From positions 7,502,001-7,566,000 of the forward strand of contig NZ_CP070326.1 of NCBI RefSeq assembly GCF_016917755.1: a stretch of DNA of 64,000 nt. The letters are read 5' to 3'. Of the stretch, positions 54,223 to 62,221 are shown one piece after another (within the stretch, counting starts at the first letter, position 1; the number at the start of each line of letters is the position of its first letter). The notes under the pieces are model-generated. The model saw nothing but the letters and a program-made list of their open reading frames with translations. It was not told the DNA's origin and made no database searches. The DNA is from Streptomyces noursei. GTDB taxonomy: Bacteria > Actinomycetota > Actinomycetes > Streptomycetales > Streptomycetaceae. Made by a program: the position numbers and the translations under genes.

Positions 54223-54309
54223 ATGACGAACGTTCTGGACCTGCAGGGTCTCCAGGTTCCCGCCGAGGAGGCCGAGCTGCTCCTCAGCACCGCCAGCACC
54301 AACTGCTGA
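54223..54309 (+). CDS. Class III lanthipeptide precursor, copy 1
   Basis: A 28-residue peptide. The leader MTNVLDLQGLQ carries the LxLQ helix motif recognised by class III synthetases, followed by an acidic segment (VPAEEAELLL). The core STASTNC has Ser-x-x-Ser-x-x-Cys, ending in Cys. That spacing fits a labionin- or avionin-type bicycle. GAGGAGGAAACACC precedes the ATG at ideal distance. The gene sits directly after the LanKC gene. Confidence 0.9.
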   Translation: MTNVLDLQGLQVPAEEAELLLSTASTNC

Positions 54310-54361
54310 CGCCCCGACTGTTACCGCCACACATGACGAGTTCAGGAGAGGAGGAAACACC

Positions 54362-54448
54362 ATGACGAACGTTCTGGACCTGCAGGGTCTCCAGGTTCCC
54401 GCCGAGGAGGCTGAGCTGCTGCTCAGCACCGCCAGCACCAACTGCTGA
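54362..54448 (+). CDS. Class III lanthipeptide precursor, copy 2
   Basis: An exact protein duplicate of the first precursor, 52 bases downstream. It has two synonymous changes (GCC to GCT, CTC to CTG) and the same AGAGGAGGAAACACC ribosome-binding site. The duplication covers roughly 110 bases, while the DNA between copies differs. It increases the supply of one product and does not diversify it. A hairpin follows. Confidence 0.9.
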   Translation: MTNVLDLQGLQVPAEEAELLLSTASTNC

Positions 54449-54467
54449 CGCTGGAAATAAACGGGGG

Positions 54468-54494
54468 TCCGGTGCCTGCCCCGAGCAGGCACCG
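54468..54494 (+). terminator. Hairpin after the precursor genes (attenuator or terminator)
   Basis: Perfect 11-bp arms CCGGTGCCTGC and GCAGGCACCGG with a 5-base loop, 20 bases after the second precursor's stop. It lies between the precursor genes and fabI on the same strand, so it could give high precursor mRNA with partial read-through. Confidence 0.7.
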
Positions 54495-54668
54495 GGCCCC
54501 GCTTCGCCTGCACACACATCTGCACACACACCTGCACATGCGTCTGCGCACACGTCGCAGACCGCCCGCGCCCGGGCGGCGAGCGGGCGTGCGTGCGTGC
54601 CGGGCGCCGAAGGACAGGAGGGGCCTGTGCGAACACGGCCTGGCCCCGACCGGAGGGAGAGGAACCCG

Positions 54669-55445
54669 GTGAGCGGTTTGCTCCAGGGCAAGAAAGTGCT
54701 GATCACCGGCGTGATCAGCCAGAGCTCGATCGCGTACTGCGCGGCCCGGCTCGCACAGGAACAGGGCGCGCGCATCGTGCTCACCGCATACGCCCGACCC
54801 ACCTTGGTCCAGCGTCTGGCCCAGCGCCTTCCCCACGAGGCGCCCGTCGTGGAACTGGACGTCACCGACGAGCGCCACCTCGCCTCGCTCGCCGAACGGG
54901 TGGGCGAACACCTCGACGGGATCGACGGGATCCTGCACGCCGTCGCCCACGCCCCCGCCACCTGCCTCGACGGCGGCTTTCTCACCGCCCCATGGCCCGA
55001 CGTGGCATCGACCCTGCACACCTCCACCTACTCTCTGCCGGCCCTGGCAAGGGCCTGCCGGCCCCTGCTGCGCCGCGGATCCTCCCTCGTCGGCCTGGAC
55101 TTCGACGCCTCACGAGCCTGGCCCGGCTACGACTGGATGGGCGTGGCCAAGGCCGGCCTGGAGGCGTGCAGCCGCTACCTCGCCCGCGATCTGGGCCCCG
55201 AAGGCATACGGGTCAACCTCGTCGCCGCAGGACCGGTGCGCACCATCGCCGCACGAGCGATCGGCGGCGACGGAACCGGCTTCGAACAGCAGTGGGCCTC
55301 CACCGCACCCCTGGGTTGGGACCCGAGCGACGCGACCCCCACAGCCCGCGCCTGCCTGGCCTTGATGTCCGACTGGTTCCCCGCCACCACCGGCGAGATC
55401 GTGCACGTGGACGGCGGGCATCACATGATGGGAAGCCCATGCTGA
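54669..55445 (+). CDS. Enoyl-ACP reductase (FabI-like)
   Basis: A 258-residue SDR of the FabI group: GKKVLITGVISQSSIAYCAA at the N-terminus (I-S-x-S-I in the cofactor loop), catalytic Tyr/Lys as Y-x6-K (YDWMGVAK), VNLVAAGPVRTIAARAI after it, and terminal GEIVHVDGGHHMMG. It reduces the enoyl-ACP double bond with NADH/NADPH. GTG at 54669 follows GGAGGGAGAGGAACCC. It is a cluster-dedicated copy and overlaps the next gene. Confidence 0.88.
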   Translation: MSGLLQGKKVLITGVISQSSIAYCAARLAQEQGARIVLTAYARPTLVQRLAQRLPHEAPVVELDVTDERHLASLAERVGEHLDGIDGILHAVAHAPATCLDGGFLTAPWPDVASTLHTSTYSLPALARACRPLLRRGSSLVGLDFDASRAWPGYDWMGVAKAGLEACSRYLARDLGPEGIRVNLVAAGPVRTIAARAIGGDGTGFEQQWASTAPLGWDPSDATPTARACLALMSDWFPATTGEIVHVDGGHHMMGSPC

Positions 55446-56488
55446 ACAACCTCGGCTCCTACTACGGCCCGGACATCACCTTCCTCGGCGTCGAACCCCT
55501 CGACCTCCAACAGCCCCAGGAAAACCCCGACGTGGTGATCCTGGGCGCGCCGCTGGACTGCGGGACCTCACACCGGCCCGGAACCCGCTTCGGCCCGGCC
55601 GCGATCCGACAGTCCTGCTACCTCCCGCACAACGGCATCCGCCGCAGCCTCGCACTCGGCGTGGACCCGCTGACCGAACTGCGCGTCTACGACGCGGGCG
55701 ACGTCCCCTGCCAACCCGGCGACCTCGCCCGCAGCATCCGCCGGATCGAAGGCGCAGTCCGCAGGGTCACCGCGCTGGGAGCCATCCCCGTCATCCTGGG
55801 CGGCGACCACACCATCGCCCTGCCCGACATGCGGGCCGTCGCCAGCCACCACGGCTTCGGACGTGTGGCAGTGGTCCACTTCGATGCCCACGCCGACACC
55901 GGCGACATCGAAGACGGCCCGCTCTACGGACACGGCAAACCCATGCGTCAACTCATCGAATGCGGCGCCGTACGCGGGGACCGCTTCCTGCAGATCGGGC
56001 TGCGCGGCTACTACCCCGAACCCGAGACGCTGGCCTGGATGGCGGACCAGGGCATGCGCTCCTACGAGATGAGCGAGGTCACCTCCCGCGGACTCGACGC
56101 CTGCCTGGACGAAGCCCTCGCCCTCGCCCAAGACGACTGCGAGGGAGTGTTCCTCTCCGTCGACGTCGACGTCGTCGACCCCGGCCACGCCCCCGGAACC
56201 GGAACCCCCGAACCCGGCGGCCTGACCTCCCGACAACTCCTCGACGCCGTCCGCCGCGTCGCCTACGAAACACCGGTCCTGGGCGTGGAGGTCGTCGAGG
56301 TCTCCCCGCCATACGACCACAGCGAAATCACCGCCTACCTCGGCAACCGCGTCGTGCTCGAAGCGCTCGCCGGCATCGCCCGCCGCCGCCGCGACGCCAC
56401 CGACGGCACCAGCTGGGACCCTCGCACACCCCTGCTCGAACGCCCCCTCCCACCACACCCGGGCACCACCGGAGAAGCACATGCCTGA
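55439..56488 (+). CDS. Ureohydrolase (agmatinase/guanidinobutyrase family)
   Basis: A 349-residue Mn-dependent enzyme: GAPLDCGTSHRPGTRFGP (family N-terminal motif), GGDHTIALPD, VVHFDAHADTGDIE and SVDVDVVDPGHAPGTGTPEP with all Asp/His ligands. It hydrolyses a guanidino group to amine plus urea. With an arginine-derived starter this would free a terminal amine after or before chain extension, as amidinohydrolases do in some polyketides. The start at 55439 overlaps fabI, and its end overlaps the ligase gene, so it is tightly operonic. Confidence 0.88.
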   Translation: MLNNLGSYYGPDITFLGVEPLDLQQPQENPDVVILGAPLDCGTSHRPGTRFGPAAIRQSCYLPHNGIRRSLALGVDPLTELRVYDAGDVPCQPGDLARSIRRIEGAVRRVTALGAIPVILGGDHTIALPDMRAVASHHGFGRVAVVHFDAHADTGDIEDGPLYGHGKPMRQLIECGAVRGDRFLQIGLRGYYPEPETLAWMADQGMRSYEMSEVTSRGLDACLDEALALAQDDCEGVFLSVDVDVVDPGHAPGTGTPEPGGLTSRQLLDAVRRVAYETPVLGVEVVEVSPPYDHSEITAYLGNRVVLEALAGIARRRRDATDGTSWDPRTPLLERPLPPHPGTTGEAHA

Positions 56489-57974
56489 CCTCACCTCCGA
56501 CCTCGCGCCCGCCCGACCCCTCACTCGAACCACGACCCGGCTCACCGACGGCACGAACACCCTCACCAGCGACACACTGGCTCGCCGCGTCCACCGCGCC
56601 GCCAAGGTGTTCACCGACCGCGGCATCCGACCCGGCGACCGCATAGTGGTCAAGGGCGACAACTCCGCCGACTACGTCATCGCACTGCTCGCCCTGATGC
56701 ACCTGGGCGCCTCGCTGGTCCCCGTCGACCACCGCCAGTCCGCCGCCGAAGGCCAAGACGCCACCGAACGCTCCCAGGCCCGCTGGCTACTGTGCGAGAG
56801 CGGTGGCGTCGACTACCTGCCCGCCCACCGCGTACTGCACTTCCCCGACACGGCAGACACCAACGCACAGGAGCCGGCCCCCCGGGACGGCGCGGGTCCC
56901 CGGGACGGCGCGGGGGCGGTCGATCTCAGTGCCTGGTTCGACCGGGAGGACGCCGTGGTGCTGTGGTCGTCGGGCACCACCGGGCGCCCCAAGGGGATCG
57001 TCAAGTCCGGCCGGGCCGTGCGCGACAACACCGTGCGCACGATCCAAGCCATGGGATACCGCGACGACGACGTGCTCGCCCCGCTGCTGCCCTTCTCCCA
57101 CCAGTACGGGCTCTCGGTGATCCTGCTGTGGTGGGTCGCCGGGTGCACGCTGGCCGTCACGCCCTACCAACGCCTGGACCTCGCCGCCGCGCGGGCCGCC
57201 CGCGCGGGCGCGACAGCGGTGGACGCCGCACCGTCCACCTACCACGCCCTCCTGGGCCTGCTGCGACGCCGGCCCGAACTACGTGCAGGTCTGTCCCAAG
57301 TACGCGTATGGGGAGTGGGCGGAGCACCCCTGCCCCAACCACTGGCCGCCTCGTTCCTGGCCACCATGAAACTGCCCCTGCTGGACGGCTACGGACTCTC
57401 CGAACTCGGCAACGTCGCCCTGGCCACCCCCGACTCCCCACGAGGATGCGGACGCCCACTACCCGGCATCGACCTGCGCATCGTAGGAACAAACGGCCAG
57501 CCGCTCCCGCCCGGCGCAACCGGCGAGATCCAGGTACGCTCACCCGGCCTGATGGAAGGCTACCTAGGCGCAGACGCCACAGTACTGCCCGTAGAGCGCG
57601 ATGCCTGGTACCCCACGGCGGACCTGGGCCGCATGGACGCCGACGGCACCGTCCACGTCATCGGCCGCAACCAGGCAGTACACCGACTGGGCTTCACCCT
57701 CTACCCCGAAGGACTGGCCCGCAAAGCGGAGGGCTGCGGCCAGCAGGTCGAAGTCCTCGCCGTCGACGACGCCCGCCGCGGCTGCACCCTCCACTTCGTC
57801 ATCGAAGACCCCACCGGCGGCGAACCCCGGCACTGGCGCAGCCTGATCGCCCCGCACCTGGCCGAATACGAACAACCCAACGTCGTCCACGTCGTCCAAC
57901 ACCTCCCCTTAAGCGCCAACGGCAAGGTCGACACCGGCGCACTGCGCCGACTCCTGGACATCCCCGCCCGATAA
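56481..57974 (+). CDS. AMP-forming acyl ligase
   Basis: A 497-residue ANL-superfamily enzyme: AMP-loop LWSSGTTGRPKGIVKSGRAV, YGLSELGNVALA, WYPTADLGRMDADG and catalytic Lys482 in LSANGKVD. It activates a carboxylic acid and loads it onto CoA or ACP; a starter such as 4-guanidinobutyrate is plausible. Codon 477 is TTA (57909-57911), five codons before the catalytic Lys. It overlaps the ureohydrolase gene by 8 bp. Confidence 0.87.
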   Translation: MPDLTSDLAPARPLTRTTTRLTDGTNTLTSDTLARRVHRAAKVFTDRGIRPGDRIVVKGDNSADYVIALLALMHLGASLVPVDHRQSAAEGQDATERSQARWLLCESGGVDYLPAHRVLHFPDTADTNAQEPAPRDGAGPRDGAGAVDLSAWFDREDAVVLWSSGTTGRPKGIVKSGRAVRDNTVRTIQAMGYRDDDVLAPLLPFSHQYGLSVILLWWVAGCTLAVTPYQRLDLAAARAARAGATAVDAAPSTYHALLGLLRRRPELRAGLSQVRVWGVGGAPLPQPLAASFLATMKLPLLDGYGLSELGNVALATPDSPRGCGRPLPGIDLRIVGTNGQPLPPGATGEIQVRSPGLMEGYLGADATVLPVERDAWYPTADLGRMDADGTVHVIGRNQAVHRLGFTLYPEGLARKAEGCGQQVEVLAVDDARRGCTLHFVIEDPTGGEPRHWRSLIAPHLAEYEQPNVVHVVQHLPLSANGKVDTGALRRLLDIPAR

Positions 57975-58360
57975 CCGACCCATGCAGACCAGCCCTCCCA
58001 CGGACCACCATCCGCACAGACCGGCCCTCTCACGCCCCTCGCAAGGCCAGCTCTGCGATGACGAAATCCGGCCACACCACACAAGAGCGGCCGCGCGGCG
58101 TCACCGACTCCCACCACACTCGATTCCCGGCGCACAACGCATCTGGCCCGTCCCCCCGCCACCGGCTACCAGTCCGACACCGAACAGTGCCGGACATTAC
58201 GCCAAGCCCCTCAACTGGTGGTGCACGGAATGCGTCTACAGCCTCGGGCGGACGGCCACGAGACAAGCCCGGCACCCTGAGCCACGGCATGTCTCGCCAC
58301 CCGCCCCAGCCCGACATTGACGCAACGCACGGTACGCCAGAGCTACAGCAGGGAAGCAAC
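57975..58360. other. Intergenic stretch inside the cluster
   Basis: About 385 bases between the ligase gene and the small ORF/MFS-2 pair. A long His/Pro/Arg-rich frame from about 58061 is open but unconvincing. No hairpin was recognised. Confidence 0.4.
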
Positions 58361-58471
58361 ATGAGCCCCATCGCCAACACTTCCGCCAGGCAAGGCAACA
58401 CACCCCACCGGAACACCCGCGCCCCCTTCCCAGGCCGGCCGACCACGCGGCAGAAGGCGATCCAGGCATGA
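58361..58471 (+). CDS. Possible 36-codon ORF coupled to MFS-2
   Basis: MSPIANTSARQGNTPHRNTR and 16 more basic residues, preceded by CAGGGAAGCAAC. The TGA (58469-58471) overlaps the ATG of MFS-2. It has no Cys and no class III leader motif. It is probably a leader ORF for coupling, or chance. Confidence 0.3.
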   Translation: MSPIANTSARQGNTPHRNTRAPFPGRPTTRQKAIQA

Positions 58472-60156
58472 GCGGCCCCACAGACACGCTCAACGACCCA
58501 GCAGGACGGCGGGTGTTATCGGCCGCCATGTTCGCCAGCGCCCCCGCAGAAGTACTCGACTTCCTGCTACCGCTATGGGCCGGCTCCACACTCAGAGCAG
58601 GCGCATCGGTGGTCGGCGCACTGATCGCCGTCGAAGCAGTACTGTCCCTGCTCGTACGCCCCTTGGCAGGGGAACTTTCCGACCGCTTCGACCAGCGGCG
58701 GGTAGCCGCGGCAGGTGCACTGCTGTACGCCGTGTCGTTCGCGGGATACGCCATGGCCCACACCCTGCCTCTGGCTTTCGCCGCCTCCGCCGTAGGCGGA
58801 GCCGGCGGCGCGCTGTTCTGGGTCGGCCTACGTTCCTGGACCGGGCAACGGACCGAAAACCACACCAGCGCCTACGGCAAACTCCTCTCAGCAGAAGGAC
58901 AAGGCGCCTTCGTCGGCTACCTGGTGGCATTCTCCCTACTGGAGCGCGGCGGCTATCCCGTTCTGTTCTGGCTGGGCTGCGCAGCCTGCACAGGAGCTGC
59001 ACTCGCGCTCCTCACAAACTCCGGCACCCCACACACCACAACCGGGGCCGGAACCGGGGCCGGAACCGGGGCCGGCGTCGGGGCACCGAGTGCGGCAACG
59101 AGCACCGACAACGACGGCGTCGAGGGCAGGGGCGGTGGTGTGCGCCGGCCCGGCACGGCACGGATGCGGTTGCTGCCCCTGATGGTGGTCTCGGCAGTGA
59201 CGTCCACGGGCGAAGCCGGCCTATGGATGCTCCTCCTACTCCGCCTACAAGGAGACCTAGGGCTCTCCCCCAGCGAAATCGCCATGGTCTTCGCACCCGG
59301 TTTCGTGGTCTTCATCCTCTTGCCGCAACACGCTCATCGCGTCACCGACCGACTGGGCCGCACCCCGACCATGGTCATCTCCTTCGCCGCCAGCGCGCTG
59401 TTCGCCCTCGGACTGGGCCTAACAGCCACCCCCGTGGCAATCGCTGCTCTATGGGCCGTGGCCGCCGCCTGCTTCGCCGCACAACTCCCCGTGGAACAAG
59501 CCACCGTCGCCGCCGTCGACCGCGAACGCATCGGCCGCGGAATGGGCCTCTACGAAAGCGCACGACTCTGCGGCGTCGTCGCCGGGCCCGGCCTGATGGG
59601 CGTGGCCTACCAAGAACTGGGATGGTTCGCAGCCTGCTCCCTGGCAGCCGGCGCCGCCATACTCGGAGCCATCACGGTGCCCTACGCAATCCGCACCCTG
59701 GCACTGCCCAAACAGACAAGAACCGCCGGAGCCCAACCCCCCAGCACACCCGGAATCCTGCCGGACACCAGCAACTCGGCACACACACCCACCGACACCC
59801 TCACCATCGAAAACAATCACAAAGAAAAAGAAGAAGAACAGGAGCGCAAGCCCATGGTGGACCTGGGGAAGCAGGAACCAGAAACGGCGTCACAGAAGCC
59901 GACCCTCACACCACAAGAACACGCCCGCAAAGAACGACGCGACTGGTTAATCCACACCGCCGCATTCCTCGTGGCCAACGTCGTCCTGTGGGCCCTCAAA
60001 GCCAACTGGCTGGTATGGAAAATCACCAATGGTGCCGTACCCGACGAACACCGCGGACCCATGCTCTGGATCGGCCGCGTCTGGCTCACCATCTGGATCA
60101 TCGACACCCTCTGGTCCTGGTCCTACACCATCTGGCCACGCCAAAAAAAGTCATAA
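58468..60156 (+). CDS. MFS exporter fused to a C-terminal 2TM domain, MFS-2
   Basis: A 562-residue protein. Residues ~1-415 are a 12-segment MFS transporter (VLDFLLPLWAGSTLRAGASV; SDRFDQRRVAAAG loop). A charged linker (KEKEEEQERKPMVDLGKQEP) leads to a 2TM domain (DWLIHTAAFLVANVVLWALK, GRVWLTIWIIDTLWSWSYTI). TTA codons occur at residues 17 (58516-58518) and 494 (59947-59949), suggesting bldA control. It is probably the lipopeptide exporter; the 2TM domain usually stands alone or accompanies LytTR regulators. Confidence 0.85.
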   Translation: MSGPTDTLNDPAGRRVLSAAMFASAPAEVLDFLLPLWAGSTLRAGASVVGALIAVEAVLSLLVRPLAGELSDRFDQRRVAAAGALLYAVSFAGYAMAHTLPLAFAASAVGGAGGALFWVGLRSWTGQRTENHTSAYGKLLSAEGQGAFVGYLVAFSLLERGGYPVLFWLGCAACTGAALALLTNSGTPHTTTGAGTGAGTGAGVGAPSAATSTDNDGVEGRGGGVRRPGTARMRLLPLMVVSAVTSTGEAGLWMLLLLRLQGDLGLSPSEIAMVFAPGFVVFILLPQHAHRVTDRLGRTPTMVISFAASALFALGLGLTATPVAIAALWAVAAACFAAQLPVEQATVAAVDRERIGRGMGLYESARLCGVVAGPGLMGVAYQELGWFAACSLAAGAAILGAITVPYAIRTLALPKQTRTAGAQPPSTPGILPDTSNSAHTPTDTLTIENNHKEKEEEQERKPMVDLGKQEPETASQKPTLTPQEHARKERRDWLIHTAAFLVANVVLWALKANWLVWKITNGAVPDEHRGPMLWIGRVWLTIWIIDTLWSWSYTIWPRQKKS

Positions 60157-60196
60157 CCCACCACAAAGGGGACAGGGAGAGGAAGGGGAGGTCGGG

Positions 60197-61216
60197 TTAT
60201 CTGCGGGCTGCGGTGTCGGAGGGCAGTTCGGCGAAGCGGGCGCGGTACTCGCCGGCGAAGCGGCCAAGGTGCCAGACACCCCACCGGTAAGCGATCGTGC
60301 CGACGGGGTCCGTGGAGGCGAGAATGTCCTCACGGATCCGGTCCAACCTCAGGTTACGGACGTAGGACATGGGCGAAAGGCCGAGCCGACTACGGAATGC
60401 CGAACTGAGGGTCCGCGGGCTGCAACCTGCAGCCTTGGCGATGTCGCCAAGGCTGATGCGCTCGGCGAGATTCGCCTCGATGAACGCGAGAGCTGCCCGC
60501 AACGCGCGCGGAAAAGCCAGTTGCGGACCGTCGCGCAAATCGCCGGTATGCGAGTGCGGCTGAGCCAGCAGAAGCGCGGTGACCAGACAACGTAACTGGC
60601 TGCGCTGCAACTCTACGCGCTGGAACAGAGGGTCCTGCGAGTCCAACAGCTCCAGGAGGGAACAGAGCAGCAACCGCACCACCTGCCCCTTGGAGTTGGC
60701 CAAATCGAGGGCGAAATCGAAGCGCACAGCGGACACCGGCAGATGCCCAGTCAGCGCCGCGAATTCCTGATGAACCAAGGCAGCATCGATCCGCAGGCCC
60801 AGGAACCGCGTCCTGCGGCCGGGCAGGGGTCGCAGTTCCTGGGTGTCTCCGGGGTTGGCGATTCCCGCCGTCACCTCGTCGAGGGTCGCCCGCAATCCAC
60901 CACGCGATGCCGAAATGGCGCCGGAGACACCGACGTTGACGAAGTAGGAGCCATGGTTACCGCCCCCGGCCGGGGCGACGCGCACATCGAGTGGCGAGAC
61001 GAAGTAGCCGACCGCGAAGTCATGTGCAGCCACGCCGCGCAGTTCGTGATCGCCGCCGCGCAGCTCGTCCAGTGGCGATGCGGCGATCGAGCCGCCGAAC
61101 AGACAGGTGGCGGCGTTGAGCAGGTCAACGGGGTTCCGGGACCTGGTGATGAGGTGGTTGCGCAGCGGCGTCGGCATGATGGTGGGGTCACCTCCCTGGA
61201 GTCCATTGTCAGCCAT
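60197..61216 (-). CDS. AraC-family transcriptional regulator
   Basis: A 339-residue protein. The N-terminal effector region (DELRGGDHELRGVAAHDFAV, VNVGVSGAISASRGGLRATL) is of the AraC_binding_2 type. The C-terminal double HTH is ISLGDIAKAAGCSPRTLSSA then VGTIAYRWGVWHLGRFAGEY with FRSRLGLSPMSYVRNLRLDR. It converges with MFS-2 and is transcribed towards the cluster's right end. It more likely controls the aromatic-degradation genes beside it. Confidence 0.88.
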   Translation of the reverse strand: MADNGLQGGDPTIMPTPLRNHLITRSRNPVDLLNAATCLFGGSIAASPLDELRGGDHELRGVAAHDFAVGYFVSPLDVRVAPAGGGNHGSYFVNVGVSGAISASRGGLRATLDEVTAGIANPGDTQELRPLPGRRTRFLGLRIDAALVHQEFAALTGHLPVSAVRFDFALDLANSKGQVVRLLLCSLLELLDSQDPLFQRVELQRSQLRCLVTALLLAQPHSHTGDLRDGPQLAFPRALRAALAFIEANLAERISLGDIAKAAGCSPRTLSSAFRSRLGLSPMSYVRNLRLDRIREDILASTDPVGTIAYRWGVWHLGRFAGEYRARFAELPSDTAARR

Positions 61217-61279
61217 GGCGGCCGGCCGGCGGCCAGCTGCCGGCGAGGTGGGTGCGCAGGGGTTTCACGGGCTCTGCGC

Positions 61280-62221
61280 TCACATCGGTGGGGCCGTGAA
61301 CAGCCCCGGGTCGACGTCGTTGTGGGACTTGGCGGCGATGAACTCGTCCATCTCGTCGGCCGTGCCCCACTGGTCCGCGTTGGTGGGATCGCGCAGGTCG
61401 AAGAGGTGAGGGTGCCAGGTGTCCTCGTCCAGGATCTCCAGCTCGGTGGTGTATTCGACGGTGTTGCCGGCCCGGTCGAGGAAGTAGCTGAAGGAGTTGT
61501 CACCGGCGCGGTGGCGCCCCGGTCCCCACAGCCGCTCGATGCCCAGGCGCTGCATCCGGCCCGTGCCGCGCATGAACTCGTCGATTCCGCGCATCTCGAA
61601 GGAGGCGTGGTGGAAGGCCGCGTGCGGCCCGCGCACGATGCCGAAGCTGTGGTGGAAGGTGTTGCACCGCAGAAACCACATGATCTCGCCGCGGTCGCCC
61701 AGAGTCATCGTGTCCGAGAGGCGGAACCCCAGGTGCGTGATGTACCAGGCCACCGTGGCTTTTGGTGTGGGGGAGTTCATCAGCACATGGGAGAGGCGCA
61801 CGGGGACCGGCTCGCGGGCCTCGACCGTGCGGTGCCGGCGGGCTGAGACGTCGGCGGAGACCTCGACCACGCGGCCCTCGTTGTCGAAGAAGCGCACCGC
61901 GTAGCCGCCTCCGGGGGTGTCCAGCGTTTTCGGTTCGTGAACCAACTGCACGCCCTGCGCGGTCAGTTGTGTGGTCAGGGTGTCGATGTCGTCGGCGCCG
62001 GCGGCACCGAAGGCGATGAGGTCGGTGCGCTTGTGGGCGTCCTCGCGCAGCCGTACCACGTACTGTTCCGGGGAGCCTTCGGCCGCCAGGAACGAGACGC
62101 CGGTGTCACCGGCGGTCTCCGTCAGCCCCCATAACTCGGTGTAGAACCGGCGCTGCTCGGCGAAGTTCGGCATGGCGACATCGATGTGCCTCAGGTGGGT
62201 GATCAGACTGCGGTTCCTCAT
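61280..62221 (-). CDS. Extradiol ring-cleavage dioxygenase (VOC family)
   Basis: A 313-residue protein with two VOC modules. HIDVAMPNFAEQRRFYTELW starts the first. In the second, RLSHVLMNSPTPKATVAWY, FHHASFEMRGIDEF and TVEYTTELEILDEDTW supply the His-His-Glu iron ligands (residues in LSHV, FHHA and EYTTE). It cleaves a catechol ring. It lies in an operon-like order with the AraC and flavin monooxygenase genes, suggesting aromatic hydroxylation followed by ring opening. Confidence 0.88.
   Translation of the reverse strand: MRNRSLITHLRHIDVAMPNFAEQRRFYTELWGLTETAGDTGVSFLAAEGSPEQYVVRLREDAHKRTDLIAFGAAGADDIDTLTTQLTAQGVQLVHEPKTLDTPGGGYAVRFFDNEGRVVEVSADVSARRHRTVEAREPVPVRLSHVLMNSPTPKATVAWYITHLGFRLSDTMTLGDRGEIMWFLRCNTFHHSFGIVRGPHAAFHHASFEMRGIDEFMRGTGRMQRLGIERLWGPGRHRAGDNSFSYFLDRAGNTVEYTTELEILDEDTWHPHLFDLRDPTNADQWGTADEMDEFIAAKSHNDVDPGLFTAPPM

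Noticed and set aside
54223..54448. Naming the product ring avionin
   Set aside because: Avionin requires oxidative decarboxylation of the C-terminal Cys, and no HFCD decarboxylase gene was found in the window.
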